From Lachnospiraceae bacterium (GTDB lineage Bacteria; Bacillota; Clostridia; Lachnospirales; Lachnospiraceae): 64,000 nt of DNA. Below are positions 54,277 to 62,748 of this stretch, in pieces (positions within the stretch are counted from its first letter, which is position 1; every line of letters starts with the position of its first letter). The translations under genes were made by a program, and so were the position numbers. Where the stretch lies: assembly GCA_017626325.1 (NCBI GenBank), contig JAGAIZ010000049.1:16111-80110 (forward strand). The letters are read 5' to 3'. The notes beneath the pieces were generated by a model. The model worked only from the letters and a program-made list of their open reading frames with translations. It ran no database searches and was not told the origin of the DNA.

Positions 54277-55221
54277 ATGATTTTACTATCTTTGAATCCC
54301 ATGTCACTGTTTCGGGCGATACCGGGAGCGTGTGCACAGGGGCTGGTTTGGGGCGTTATGGCGCTTGGCGTGTATATTACATTCCGTCTGTTGGATTTCG
54401 CAGATCTGACGGTGGACGGTTCTCTGGCCACAGGCGGCGCAACGGCGGTTATGCTGATTCGAGCGGGAGTCAATCCCTGGGTTGCGCTTATCGCGGCGTT
54501 CGGAGTCGGTATGCTGGCAGGCATGGCGACGGGGTTGTTACATACGGCGCTGGGGATTCCGGGTATTCTGTCCAGTATCCTGACGCAGATATCGCTATAT
54601 TCCATTAATTTGAATATTATGGGTAAATCCAATCAGGCAATCAATGTAGATCAGTATGCGCTGGTGGTTTCCCTTCGTTATATATCGGGCGACGCGCTGA
54701 TGAAATTCAAGTTTTACGGCGGCGTTATCTTAGGCTGTATCCTTCTGGTCTGCCTTCTGTATTTCTATTTCGGAACAGAACAGGGGCAGGCAATCCGCGC
54801 CACAGGCTGTAATCAGCATATGGCCAAGGCTCAGGGCATCAATACCAATTTCCATACGGTGTTGGCGCTGATGATTTCCAACGGCCTCGTGGGTTTATGC
54901 GGCGGGCTGTATGCGCAGTACCAGGGCTCGGCGGACGTCAATATGGGCCGCGGCGCTATCGTGATCGGCCTGGCGGCGGTTATTATCGGCGAGGTGTTAT
55001 TCGGCAAACTGTGTGTCGGCAGGAAGATGTCTTTTGCCTATACGATGCTTGCTGTGATAGCAGGAGCGGTTATCTACTATATTGTTATCGCTTTCGTATT
55101 ATGGCTGGGGGTGCCTTCCGAGGATATGAAGCTGTTCTCCGCGATCGTCGTGGCAGTCTTCCTCTCCATCCCGTATCTGAAGGACAAGTACGGCAAGAAA
55201 GGTAAGAAAGGGGTGGCTTAG
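54277..55221 (+). CDS. ABC transporter permease for the PF04392-type importer
   Basis: 314-residue membrane protein with about eight hydrophobic segments. FRLLDFADLTVDGSLATGGATAVMLI is typical of the branched-chain-like permeases paired with ABC_sub_bind proteins. The chosen ATG (54277) is about 13 bases from GAGGAG; MSLFRAIPG at 54301 is an alternative. The next gene starts 2 bases after its stop, so translation is coupled. Confidence 0.87.
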   Translation: MILLSLNPMSLFRAIPGACAQGLVWGVMALGVYITFRLLDFADLTVDGSLATGGATAVMLIRAGVNPWVALIAAFGVGMLAGMATGLLHTALGIPGILSSILTQISLYSINLNIMGKSNQAINVDQYALVVSLRYISGDALMKFKFYGGVILGCILLVCLLYFYFGTEQGQAIRATGCNQHMAKAQGINTNFHTVLALMISNGLVGLCGGLYAQYQGSADVNMGRGAIVIGLAAVIIGEVLFGKLCVGRKMSFAYTMLAVIAGAVIYYIVIAFVLWLGVPSEDMKLFSAIVVAVFLSIPYLKDKYGKKGKKGVA

Positions 55222-55223
55222 GA

Positions 55224-56027
55224 ATGGCATACGCATTAGAGATAAGAGACGTTCATAAAACCTTTAACAAAGGAACTATCAACGAGAAGGTGGCTCTGAA
55301 CGGTGTTAATCTGCAGTTGAATGAGGGAGATTTCGTGACCATTATCGGCGGCAACGGCGCAGGTAAATCAACTACCCTGAACGCGGTGGCGGGCGTATGG
55401 CCTATAGATTATGGCTCTATCATTATCGGCGGCAGCGATGTGACGACGCTTCCCGAGCATAAGAGAGCGAAATTCCTGGGCAGGGTATTCCAGGATCCCA
55501 TGACCGGCACGGCGGTGACTATGTCCATCGACGAGAATATGGCGCTGGCTGCAAGACGCGGCAGGAGACGTACTTTGAAGTGGGGCGTAACCAAGGCGGA
55601 AAAAGAGTTGTACAGAGAGAAGCTACGTCAGTTAGATCTGGGTCTGGAAGACAGATTGACCTCTAAGGTAGGACTGCTCTCCGGCGGACAGCGTCAGGCA
55701 GTCACGCTGCTGATGGCGGCCTTACAGAAGCCTGAGCTTCTGCTCTTAGATGAGCACACGGCGGCGCTGGATCCCAAGACTGCGGCCAAGGTGCTGGAGT
55801 TGTCCGACAAGATTATCGCAGAGAATCATCTGACAGCGATGATGGTAACGCACAATATGAAAGATGCAATCGCCCATGGCAACCGTCTGATTATGATGCA
55901 CGAGGGCAGAATCATCTACGATGTGGCGGGCGAGGAGAAGAAGAAGCTTCACGTATCCGACCTGCTTGCGAAGTTCGAAGAGGCAAGCGGCGGTGAGTTC
56001 GCCAATGACAGGATGATGCTCGGATGA
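55224..56027 (+). CDS. ABC transporter ATP-binding protein
   Basis: 267 residues with Walker A GGNGAGKST (about 42-50), signature LLSGGQRQAV, Walker B LLLLDEHTAALD (His replaces the usual Pro after Glu, as is common in this subgroup) and switch His in MMVTHNMKDAI. It powers the adjacent permease. The operon order is binding protein, permease, ATPase. Confidence 0.9.
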   Translation: MAYALEIRDVHKTFNKGTINEKVALNGVNLQLNEGDFVTIIGGNGAGKSTTLNAVAGVWPIDYGSIIIGGSDVTTLPEHKRAKFLGRVFQDPMTGTAVTMSIDENMALAARRGRRRTLKWGVTKAEKELYREKLRQLDLGLEDRLTSKVGLLSGGQRQAVTLLMAALQKPELLLLDEHTAALDPKTAAKVLELSDKIIAENHLTAMMVTHNMKDAIAHGNRLIMMHEGRIIYDVAGEEKKKLHVSDLLAKFEEASGGEFANDRMMLG

Positions 56028-56150
56028 CGGTTTCGTGTGTACGCGGCGTATGTTTATAATACCGGAGAGCGGCTTATATGGCTTTTCAGGCACAGGAAAC
56101 AGACGAAAGACAGGCGTTTCCCGGCAGGGAAACGGTGATAAAACGATATA

Positions 56151-56190
56151 AAAATCCAGTCATAAAATGCAAAATATGACTGGATTTTTT
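56151..56190 (+). terminator. Terminator after the ABC importer
   Basis: AAAATCCAGTCATA (56151-56164) pairs with TATGACTGGATTTT (56175-56188), with Ts continuing. Confidence 0.87.
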
Positions 56191-56283
56191 ATGTATAATA
56201 TGAGACAATAAGACCAGCGGTTATGACAGGCGTATACAAGTCTGTTATGAAATAATTTATACATAATCGAAAGGAGTTATCAC

Positions 56284-56976
56284 ATGATTTATTCAAAAGA
56301 AGTTGAAGAAATGTGTACAGTGGCACAGGGCGTTCACCATGGCTGTGCTCCTATCCCAGAGGAAGCAAAATGGGTTCAGGCGAAAGAAGTAAAAGATATT
56401 TCCGGTTTAACACACGGTGTAGGCTGGTGTGCGCCTCAGCAGGGTGCATGTAAGCTGACTCTGAATGTAAAAGAGGGTATCATCCAGGAAGCGCTTGTTG
56501 AGACAATCGGCTGCTCCGGTATGACACACTCCGCAGCTATGGCATCCGAGATCCTGCCGGGTCTGACAGTTATGGAAGCTCTTAACACAGACCTTGTATG
56601 CGACGCAATCAACACTGCAATGAGAGAGTTATTCTTACAGATCGTATACGGACGTACACAGTCCGCGTTCTCCGAGGAAGGTCTTCCGGTTGGCGCTGGT
56701 CTTGAGGACCTTGGCAAAGGCTTAAGAAGCCAGGTTGGTACTATGTACGGTACATTGAAGAAAGGTCCCCGTTACCTTGAGATGGCTGAAGGTTATGTAA
56801 CAGGTATCGCACTTGATGCAAATGATGAAATCATCGGTTACAAGTTCGTAAGCCTTGGCAAGATGACAGACTTCATTAAGAAGGGCGATGACCCGAACAC
56901 AGCATATGAGAAAGCATGCGGACAGTATGGCCGTGTTGATGATGCTGTTAAGATTATCGACCCCAGATGCGAATAA
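56284..56976 (+). CDS. Iron-sulfur cluster assembly scaffold-like protein (IscU/NifU type)
   Basis: 230 residues with a NifU-N-like pattern: GWCAPQQGACKLTLNVKEGIIQEALVETIGCSGMTHSAAMASEIL carries two conserved Cys, and a third candidate is in TDLVCDAINTAMRELFLQIVYGRTQ. The C-terminal part is longer than in IscU. It is encoded 65 bases ahead of the GGGtGRT protein, its regular partner in Clostridia. Codon choice is strongly biased, suggesting high expression. AAAGGAG precedes the ATG. The cluster recipient is unknown. Confidence 0.82.
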   Translation: MIYSKEVEEMCTVAQGVHHGCAPIPEEAKWVQAKEVKDISGLTHGVGWCAPQQGACKLTLNVKEGIIQEALVETIGCSGMTHSAAMASEILPGLTVMEALNTDLVCDAINTAMRELFLQIVYGRTQSAFSEEGLPVGAGLEDLGKGLRSQVGTMYGTLKKGPRYLEMAEGYVTGIALDANDEIIGYKFVSLGKMTDFIKKGDDPNTAYEKACGQYGRVDDAVKIIDPRCE

Positions 56977-57041
56977 TAGTAAAATATCATTCGCCAGGAA
57001 GTCTGCTTGGCGCGAATAATAAACAGGAGGAATAAGATAAG

Positions 57042-58052
57042 ATGGCTTTATTTGAATCATATGAAAGAAGAATTGACAAAATCAATTCTGTATTAAATAG
57101 TTACGGCATTTCTTCTATCGAAGAAGCTGAGAAAATTACAAAAGATGCTGGCTTAGATGTTTATGAGCAGGTGAAAAAAATCCAGCCTATCTGTTTCGAG
57201 AACGCTTGCTGGGCTTATACTGTCGGCGCTGCAATCGCTATCAAGAAGGGCTGCAAGAAGGCTGCTGACGCTGCGGCTGCAATCGGTGAGGGACTGCAGG
57301 CATTCTGTATTCCCGGTTCCGTTGCCGATACCCGTAAAGTAGGTCTTGGCCATGGCAACTTAGGCAAGATGCTCTTAGAGGAAGAGACAGACTGCTTCGC
57401 ATTCTTGGCAGGCCATGAGTCCTTCGCAGCGGCAGAGGGCGCTATCGGTATCGCAGAGAAGGCTAACAAGGTTCGTCAGAAACCTCTTCGCGTTATCTTA
57501 AATGGTCTTGGCAAAGACGCTGCAAAGATTATCTCCAGAATCAACGGCTTTACTTTCGTTGAGACAGAGTATGATCCTTATACAAACGAAGTAAAAGAAA
57601 TCGAGAGAATCGCTTACTCTGACGGCCTTCGTTCCAAGGTAAACTGCTATGGCGCGAACTCCGTTCCTGAAGGCGTTGCTATCATGTGGAAAGAGAATGT
57701 AGACGTATCCATCACAGGTAACTCTACCAACCCGACAAGATTCCAGCATCCGGTAGCAGGTACATACAAGAAGGAGAGAACAGAAGCTGGTAAGAAATAC
57801 TTCTCCGTAGCTTCCGGCGGCGGTACAGGACGTACGCTTCATCCTGATAACATGGCTGCAGGTCCTGCTTCCTACGGTTTCACAGATACTTTAGGACGTA
57901 TGCATTCCGACGCGCAGTTCGCTGGTTCTTCTTCCGTTCCTGCACACGTTGAAATGATGGGTCTGATCGGTATGGGTAACAACCCGATGGTAGGTGCGAC
58001 TGTTGCCGTTGCTGTTTCGATTGAGGAAGCTGCTAAGGCTGGTAAGTTCTAA
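57042..58052 (+). CDS. GGGtGRT protein
   Basis: 336 residues of a family named after its motif, here VASGGGTGRTLHPDNMAAG near residue 265. Other marks are EAEKITKDAG, GEGLQAFCIPGSVADTRKVGLGHGNLGKMLL and a glycine-rich C-terminus (MGLIGMGNNPMVGATVAVAVSIEEA). There is no membrane segment. It is paired with the scaffold-like gene upstream and shares its biased codon use. The biochemical function is not established. CAGGAGGAATAAG precedes the ATG. Confidence 0.85.
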   Translation: MALFESYERRIDKINSVLNSYGISSIEEAEKITKDAGLDVYEQVKKIQPICFENACWAYTVGAAIAIKKGCKKAADAAAAIGEGLQAFCIPGSVADTRKVGLGHGNLGKMLLEEETDCFAFLAGHESFAAAEGAIGIAEKANKVRQKPLRVILNGLGKDAAKIISRINGFTFVETEYDPYTNEVKEIERIAYSDGLRSKVNCYGANSVPEGVAIMWKENVDVSITGNSTNPTRFQHPVAGTYKKERTEAGKKYFSVASGGGTGRTLHPDNMAAGPASYGFTDTLGRMHSDAQFAGSSSVPAHVEMMGLIGMGNNPMVGATVAVAVSIEEAAKAGKF

Positions 58053-58095
58053 AAGGCCAACAGTTTAGACTGAATAATAGAAATTCAAAGAAATG

Positions 58096-58180
58096 CCGTA
58101 AACTCAAATGTTTACGGTTAGAGGGAAGTAATTTCAGATTAGGCGGTATAGCCCCGATTACAAGGGCTGTACCGTCTTTT
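58096..58180 (+). terminator. Two hairpins after the GGGtGRT gene
   Basis: CCGTAAAC/GTTTACGG (58096-58117), then GGCGGTATAGCCC (58142-58154) with GGGCTGTACCGTC (58164-58176) and four Ts. The second is a good plus-strand terminator and lies beside the likely edge of the mobile element. Confidence 0.65.
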
Positions 58181-58187
58181 CGAGTTT

Positions 58188-59825
58188 CTATGCGCCTTGC
58201 CGTTTCGGTTGCGTGGCAGAAAGGAAATTGATTTCCCCTACAAAGTTGAAAACAATATCCACTTTCTGAATCCGTTTCCCGTCCACCTTTTCCGGCGCAT
58301 GGACTATGATTTTTTTGATAAATTCATTGACGATTGCGGGGGTAAGTTCCTTTATCCCCACATACTTTCGGATAATCGCAGAAAAGCTGTCAAAATCGCT
58401 CTTGTTCTGTTCATAAGTATCGACTTCCTGCTGGTCTGCCTTGACCTTTTCTTCCAGTTCCTGCTGTTCCGCTTCATACTCTGCGGACAGTTTCAAAAAT
58501 CTGTCGTGGCTGATTGTGCCGCTGATGTCGTCCTCATAAATCCGCTTGAAGATACGGTCAAGTTCCGCTATCCGTTTCCTCGCCTGTCCGACTTCCCGCT
58601 TCCTGCGCTTCATTTCCTTTTCTGTTTCAACGGAGCGTTGTTGATACATCATTTCCTTAAATGCTATGATGTCATCAAAGAAAAGGGCGGTCACATCAAA
58701 TATCCTGCTCCATACTATCTGTTTCAATACTTCTTCGCGGATAAAGTGCGCCGTACAGTTTCCCGTATTGCTCTTGTATTTCGCACAACGGTAATGGTCT
58801 TGTGAGCCGTTAAAACTTTTGCAAGTGGCGAAATGTAATTTACTCCCACAGTCGGCACAGTATACCAAGCCGGAGAATAGTCCCTGCCGCTCTGCTTTTG
58901 TGGGGCGGCGTTTGTTCGCCCTTAGTTCCTGTACCCGTTCAAATACAGCGTCCTCAACAATGGCTTCATGGGTATTAAAGAAAATCGCCTGCTGTTCCTT
59001 TGTGGTTGGAATCCGCTTTTTCAGCTTGTGGGATTTAGAATAGCTTTTGAAGTTCACCGTATGCCCGCAGTAGTCCATACGCTCCAAAATGCCGACAATG
59101 GTACTGTCTCTCCAATCATAAGGATTTTCAGGAAAGGCTTTCCCCTTTTTCTTTGCATAGTAGGCTTTGGCAGTCAGCACATTATCTTCTTTGAGGATTT
59201 TTGCTATCTGCATAGGGCCTTTTCCACCGATACATAAATCAAAAATCCGTTTCACCACAGCGGCGGCTTCTTCGTCCACAATCCATTGCTTTTTGTCCGT
59301 AGGGCTTACTATGTAGCCGTAAGGCGGCTTTGCCAGATGTTCCCCCGCCTGTCCCTGCGCCCGTTTGATTGCCCGTACCTTTTTGCTTGTGTCTTTGGCG
59401 TAAAAATCGTTAAATAAATTGCGGAACGGGGTAAAATCGTTATCCCCCTTTGCGCTGTCTACTCCGTCATTGATTGCGATATATCTAACGTCACGTTCTA
59501 CGAAAAAGATTTCCGTATAGTAGCCGACTTTCAGATAATCGCGCCCTAACCTTGACATATCCTTGACAATGACCGTCGCCACATTTCCGGCTTCAATCTC
59601 CGCAATCATTTTGTTAAAATTCGGTCTGTCAAACGTCACACCAGATACACCGTCGTCAATGAAGAAAACGGGATTGGAAAAGCCATTATCCGCCGCATAT
59701 TTGGAGAGGACTGCTTTCTGGTTCACAATGCTGTTGCTGTCGCCCTCTAACGCATCTTCCTGCGAAAGACGGGCGTATAATGCCGTTATCTGTCCGGGCT
59801 TATATGTATTCGTATTTGCTGTCAT
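58188..59825 (-). CDS. Large serine site-specific recombinase (TnpX/TndX type)
   Basis: 545-residue recombinase. An N-terminal resolvase domain (ALYARLSQEDALEGDSNSIVNQ, catalytic Ser likely in RLS; later VKDMSRLGRDYLKVG) is followed by a recombinase domain (AKPPYGYIVSP), a zinc ribbon (YCADCGSKLHF with CAKY and C partners) and a coiled C-terminal DUF4368-like region. It should excise and insert the element. The ATG at 59825 has AGGAGG 9 bases upstream; the longer ORF from 59858 runs through that site. Confidence 0.93.
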   Translation of the reverse strand: MTANTNTYKPGQITALYARLSQEDALEGDSNSIVNQKAVLSKYAADNGFSNPVFFIDDGVSGVTFDRPNFNKMIAEIEAGNVATVIVKDMSRLGRDYLKVGYYTEIFFVERDVRYIAINDGVDSAKGDNDFTPFRNLFNDFYAKDTSKKVRAIKRAQGQAGEHLAKPPYGYIVSPTDKKQWIVDEEAAAVVKRIFDLCIGGKGPMQIAKILKEDNVLTAKAYYAKKKGKAFPENPYDWRDSTIVGILERMDYCGHTVNFKSYSKSHKLKKRIPTTKEQQAIFFNTHEAIVEDAVFERVQELRANKRRPTKAERQGLFSGLVYCADCGSKLHFATCKSFNGSQDHYRCAKYKSNTGNCTAHFIREEVLKQIVWSRIFDVTALFFDDIIAFKEMMYQQRSVETEKEMKRRKREVGQARKRIAELDRIFKRIYEDDISGTISHDRFLKLSAEYEAEQQELEEKVKADQQEVDTYEQNKSDFDSFSAIIRKYVGIKELTPAIVNEFIKKIIVHAPEKVDGKRIQKVDIVFNFVGEINFLSATQPKRQGA

Positions 59826-59887
59826 GTGTTCATTCCTCCTGTAATGAACGCCCGACAAACAGAAGTGCTAATCTTATTATAGCGTAC

Positions 59888-60088
59888 TTATCCCTGTTTG
59901 TCATTGGGTGTTTTGACGGTTTCTGCTTTTATGAGCCGTATCATCTTGTCGCGGAGCCGTTCCGATCCGCCGCAGGAGGTAGACACTTCATAGTAAGTGC
60001 CGCCGATTTTGTAGCAGACGTTTTCTTCTGTTGGCTTTCTCTTTTGCGGTACAAATTCGCTGTCCTTGATTTCCGGTTCCCATTCCAT
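59888..60088 (-). CDS. TnpW-like small transposon protein
   Basis: 66 residues, MEWEPEIKDSEFVPQKRKPTEENVCYKIGGTYYEVST..., ending in DKMIRLIKAETVKTPN. The layout of a short charged N-terminus, a YKIGGTYYEV strand pair and an MIRLIK helix matches what I recall of TnpW proteins from Tn4451-type elements. The gene is directly upstream of the recombinase on the same strand. GGAAGGGAAAAGA precedes the ATG. Role unknown. Confidence 0.6.
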   Translation of the reverse strand: MEWEPEIKDSEFVPQKRKPTEENVCYKIGGTYYEVSTSCGGSERLRDKMIRLIKAETVKTPNDKQG

Positions 60089-60142
60089 TCTTTTCCCTTC
60101 CTTTCCGTATTTACTAAATTGAGAAGTTTCGGAGCAAGCATA

Positions 60143-60198
60143 GGAAAAGGGTACCCTTTTCCGTAAATCTGCCTATCCGCGCCTACGGCTTGTCCGGC
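60143..60198. repeat. 20-bp perfect palindrome and adjacent hairpin
   Basis: GGAAAAGGGTACCCTTTTCC (60143-60162) is a perfect palindrome. AAATCTGCC (starting 60165) pairs with GGCAGATTT about 20 bases later. The interval 60089-60413 has no gene; this cluster may be an operator or transfer origin of the element. Confidence 0.6.
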
Positions 60199-60413
60199 AG
60201 ATTTCGCTTGTTGGGAAGTATCCCAAACCCTCTTGAAAACCCTCTCACTACCTACAACACCGCACAGGGCAGTTTTGACGGAAATTTGAGAGAAATTCTT
60301 TCAAAAAGTTTTCCTTACTCCTAAATACGGAGAAGTTTTGAAAATGCCAAATAGACGGGAGATTATCGTGTGATTATCGGAAATTTTTTTAATAATTTTT
60401 CAGGGCAAAGGGA

Positions 60414-60442
60414 TTGATTTCACCATTGCTTTGTGCTATCAT
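60414..60442 (+). promoter_or_regulatory. Promoter of the MATE leader transcript
   Basis: TTGATT (60414-60419), 17 bases, TATCAT (60437-60442). Transcription would begin near 60449. Confidence 0.65.
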
Positions 60443-60451
60443 ACTACCAAC

Positions 60452-60512
60452 GGTTTGAAACGCACCCGTACACAAAGGCTATTTGTGTACGGGATTTTTT
60501 TATGTTCAAACC
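60452..60512 (+). promoter_or_regulatory. Attenuator ahead of the MATE gene
   Basis: A terminator hairpin CCCGTACACAAA/TTTGTGTACGGG (60465-60493) is followed by ATTTTTTTA. Outside it, GGTTTGAA (60452-60459) can pair with TTCAAACC (60505-60512), which spans the leader-peptide start region. It lies within 20 bases of the expected transcript start. Confidence 0.75.
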
Positions 60513-60588
60513 AGACACGATTAAAAGGCGTTTGGGGCTGCCACCCTTTCAGATTTTGACGGCAGTTCCAAACGCCTTTCTTGCTTAG
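60502..60588 (+). CDS. Leader peptide of the MATE efflux gene
   Basis: A 28-codon ORF begins at ATG 60502, right after the attenuator T run, and reads MFKPDTIKRRLGLPPFQI then ends LTAVPNAFLA. Its TAG (60586-60588) overlaps the AGGAGG of the MATE gene. Most of it (60524-60542 with 60561-60579) folds into a 19-bp stem next to that ribosome site. Ribosome position on this peptide could control the pump. It lacks a strong ribosome site of its own, so expression is inferred. Confidence 0.55.
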   Translation: MFKPDTIKRRLGLPPFQILTAVPNAFLA

Positions 60589-60596
60589 GAGGAACA

Positions 60597-61919
60597 ATGG
60601 ATATGAATAACAGAAAAAGTGTGTTCCAAGATTTTATGAAATATGTTTCGCTGAATATCTTAGGGCAAATGGCGTACTCCTGTTATACCTTAGCAGATAC
60701 CTTTTTTGTGTCCGCCAGTCTGGGGGCAGACGGCTTGACCGCCCTTAACCTTGCGTTTCCCATATTCTGCCTATTGAACGGAACAGGGCTTATGGTTGGC
60801 ATGGGCGGCGGAACGAGATATTCGATTGCAAAAAGCCGTGGTGAAACCGAGAACGCCAATCGGATTTTTACAAACGCTGTTTATATGGTTGCCTGTTTTG
60901 CAATCTCATTTGTTTTATTGGGATTATTCTTGTCAGGCGCACTTGTAAAAGCATTAGGGGCGGACAGTACGGTATTCCCTATGACAAACACCTATCTCAA
61001 AGTCATGCTGTTGTTTGCCCCGGCTTTTTTGACAAATAATCTTCTCCAATGCTTTGTGAGAAATGACGGGAAACCGTCGCTTTCGATGACTGCAATGATT
61101 AGCGGGAGCCTGTCAAATGTCGTTCTTGACTATTTGTTTATTTTTCCGTTTGGCATGGGGATATTCGGAGCCATCCTTGCCACAGGTTTAGCTCCTGTTA
61201 TCAGCATTGCCGTTTTATCGCCCTATTTTATCAGAAAGAAAAACGGGTTCCATTTCTTGAAATCTGCACCAGATATAAGAAAAGCATTGGGAGTCATAGC
61301 AAGCGGTATACCGCCGTTTGTGACGGAACTTTCTTCGGGTATTGTAATGTTCCTGTTCAACTTCATTATTCTTCGGTTAGAGGGGAATACCGGCGTGGCG
61401 GCGTTTGGAGTGATTACAGTGATTTCACTGGTAGTAATCGCTATTTATACGGGACTGTCACAGGGAATACAGCCAATCATCAGCGTTAATCATGGAACAG
61501 GAAACAGGGAGGGAGTAAAGACCATAGTAAGGTACGCTTTTATTACGGTATTCCTTTTGTCGAGTGTGATTTATACGGTTATATTCTTTGGTGCTTCACA
61601 GATTGCCTTTATTTTTAACAGTGAAAGAAATGAAATGCTTCAGACGCTTGCAATCAACGGACTTAAATTGTATTTCCTTGCCTGTCCGTTTATTGGATTT
61701 AATATTGTGACAGCCATTTATTTTACTTCGACGGAGCGTCCCCGCCCTGCACAGGTTATCTCTTTTTTGAGGGGGCTGTTCGTGCTTGTGCCAGTAGCTT
61801 TCCTGTTTTCTGCAATTTTGAAAATGACAGGGGTATGGCTTGCCTATCCAATATCGGAATGTATTGTTGCAATGGTTGGAGCGGGTTTTTATATCTTAAA
61901 CAAAAAAAGTAATCTTTGA
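60597..61919 (+). CDS. MATE-family multidrug efflux transporter
   Basis: 440 residues with 12 hydrophobic segments in two homologous halves. GQMAYSCYTLADTFFVSASLGADGLTALNLAFPI at the N-terminus and ITVISLVVIAIYTGLSQGIQPIISVNHGTGN in the second half are typical MATE features. It exports cationic drugs or metabolites using an ion gradient. ATG at 60597 is 4 bases after AGGAGG; ATG at 60603 would be better spaced and is equally possible. Structured leader and leader peptide suggest inducible expression. Confidence 0.9.
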   Translation: MDMNNRKSVFQDFMKYVSLNILGQMAYSCYTLADTFFVSASLGADGLTALNLAFPIFCLLNGTGLMVGMGGGTRYSIAKSRGETENANRIFTNAVYMVACFAISFVLLGLFLSGALVKALGADSTVFPMTNTYLKVMLLFAPAFLTNNLLQCFVRNDGKPSLSMTAMISGSLSNVVLDYLFIFPFGMGIFGAILATGLAPVISIAVLSPYFIRKKNGFHFLKSAPDIRKALGVIASGIPPFVTELSSGIVMFLFNFIILRLEGNTGVAAFGVITVISLVVIAIYTGLSQGIQPIISVNHGTGNREGVKTIVRYAFITVFLLSSVIYTVIFFGASQIAFIFNSERNEMLQTLAINGLKLYFLACPFIGFNIVTAIYFTSTERPRPAQVISFLRGLFVLVPVAFLFSAILKMTGVWLAYPISECIVAMVGAGFYILNKKSNL

Positions 61920-61943
61920 ATTGTAAATAAGCTGATACACAAA

Positions 61944-61977
61944 ACCGCCGCTTCGGACGATTTTGCAAAACGGCGGT
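61944..61977 (+). terminator. Hairpin after the MATE gene
   Basis: ACCGCCG (61944-61950) pairs with CGGCGGT (61971-61977); a further GCCGCCG copy nearby could pair alternatively. No strong T run. Confidence 0.45.
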
Positions 61978-62076
61978 CTGAAATATAACCAAGCCGCCGT
62001 TTGAAAAATGGAAAAGCGGAGGGTGTATTAAAGTTACCCATTTTTAAGGATATGGCGGTATCGGGGAGGTACTGCT

Positions 62077-62187
62077 ATGTCCGTTTTTTATCTCATGGGT
62101 AGTGCGTGCTACGGTGAAGCATTAAAAAAATTCTGTCTTGTGAAGCGGGATTTTCTGCCTATGAGTATGAACACACATATCATTTAG
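62077..62187 (+). CDS. Small ORF with good ribosome site, unknown
   Basis: 36 codons starting MSVFYLMGSACYGEALKK and ending in MNTHII, with two Cys. GGGGAGG lies 8 bases before the ATG, better than many annotated genes here. It lies between the MATE and sigma-like genes of the element. No family recognised; it may be a regulatory leader or a small protein. Confidence 0.5.
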   Translation: MSVFYLMGSACYGEALKKFCLVKRDFLPMSMNTHII

Positions 62188-62211
62188 TATGTCTTAATAA
62201 CTCATATTACC

Positions 62212-62280
62212 CAAATGCCTGTACTGCTTCATGCTGTATGGGCATTTGTTGTAATAGCCCCCTACTGGGAAGAAAGGGGG
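62212..62280 (+). promoter_or_regulatory. Hairpins in front of the sigma-like gene
   Basis: CAAATGCC/GGCATTTG (62212-62248) is followed by CCCCCT (62258-62263) pairing with AGGGGG (62275-62280). The latter arm is the ribosome site of the next gene, so the hairpin could hide it. Confidence 0.5.
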
Positions 62281-62289
62281 TGAGAGAAA

Positions 62290-62748
62290 ATGAGATATTC
62301 TGAACAGTTCATGGAACATATTGAATATGCTTTCAATGCGTTCTGCAAGATTGTATTGCGGCATGAAGCAATCAACGCATGGCGGGATTTGAAGCGGAAA
62401 GAGGAACGGGAAATATCCCTTGACTATCTGATGTCGGAAAGGTATTTTGAACCGTCTGCTATGGACAGCTACTTTGAAAAACAGGACAAGCCGACGGTAT
62501 TTCTTGTGTTTGGTAAAGAAGTGATAGTTGACAATGAACGATTGGCAACAGCATTATCAAGATTGCCGCAGTTAAGACGGGAAGTATTGTTGCTTTATTA
62601 TTTCGTTGGCTATCGTGATGAAGCAATCGGCAGACTATATGGGCGTTGCAGGAGTTCGATAAACCGCAGAAGAAATGTTGCACTGAAACAGTTACGGAAA
62701 GAATGGGAGAGATTGAAACATGAGGAACAAAAAGCTGATACCTTTTGA
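62290..62748 (+). CDS. Sigma-70-like factor of the mobile element (Tn916 Orf7 type)
   Basis: 152 residues. An N-terminal helical part resembles sigma region 2 (YAFNAFCKIVLRHEAINAWRDL). The C-terminal helix-turn-helix looks like region 4 (LSRLPQLRREVLLLYYFVGYRDEAIGRLYGRCRSSINRRRNVALKQLRKEW). Such proteins control element genes in Tn916-like systems. It overlaps the next gene by 29 bases, so both are translated together. Confidence 0.82.
   Translation: MRYSEQFMEHIEYAFNAFCKIVLRHEAINAWRDLKRKEEREISLDYLMSERYFEPSAMDSYFEKQDKPTVFLVFGKEVIVDNERLATALSRLPQLRREVLLLYYFVGYRDEAIGRLYGRCRSSINRRRNVALKQLRKEWERLKHEEQKADTF

Noticed and set aside
58197-58805. Plus-strand ORF opposite the recombinase
   Set aside because: Antisense shadow of the serine recombinase C-terminus.
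60455-60556. TTG-initiated leader ORF through the MATE attenuator
   Set aside because: It lacks any ribosome site and starts within a few bases of the expected transcript start; the ATG ORF at 60502 is better supported.
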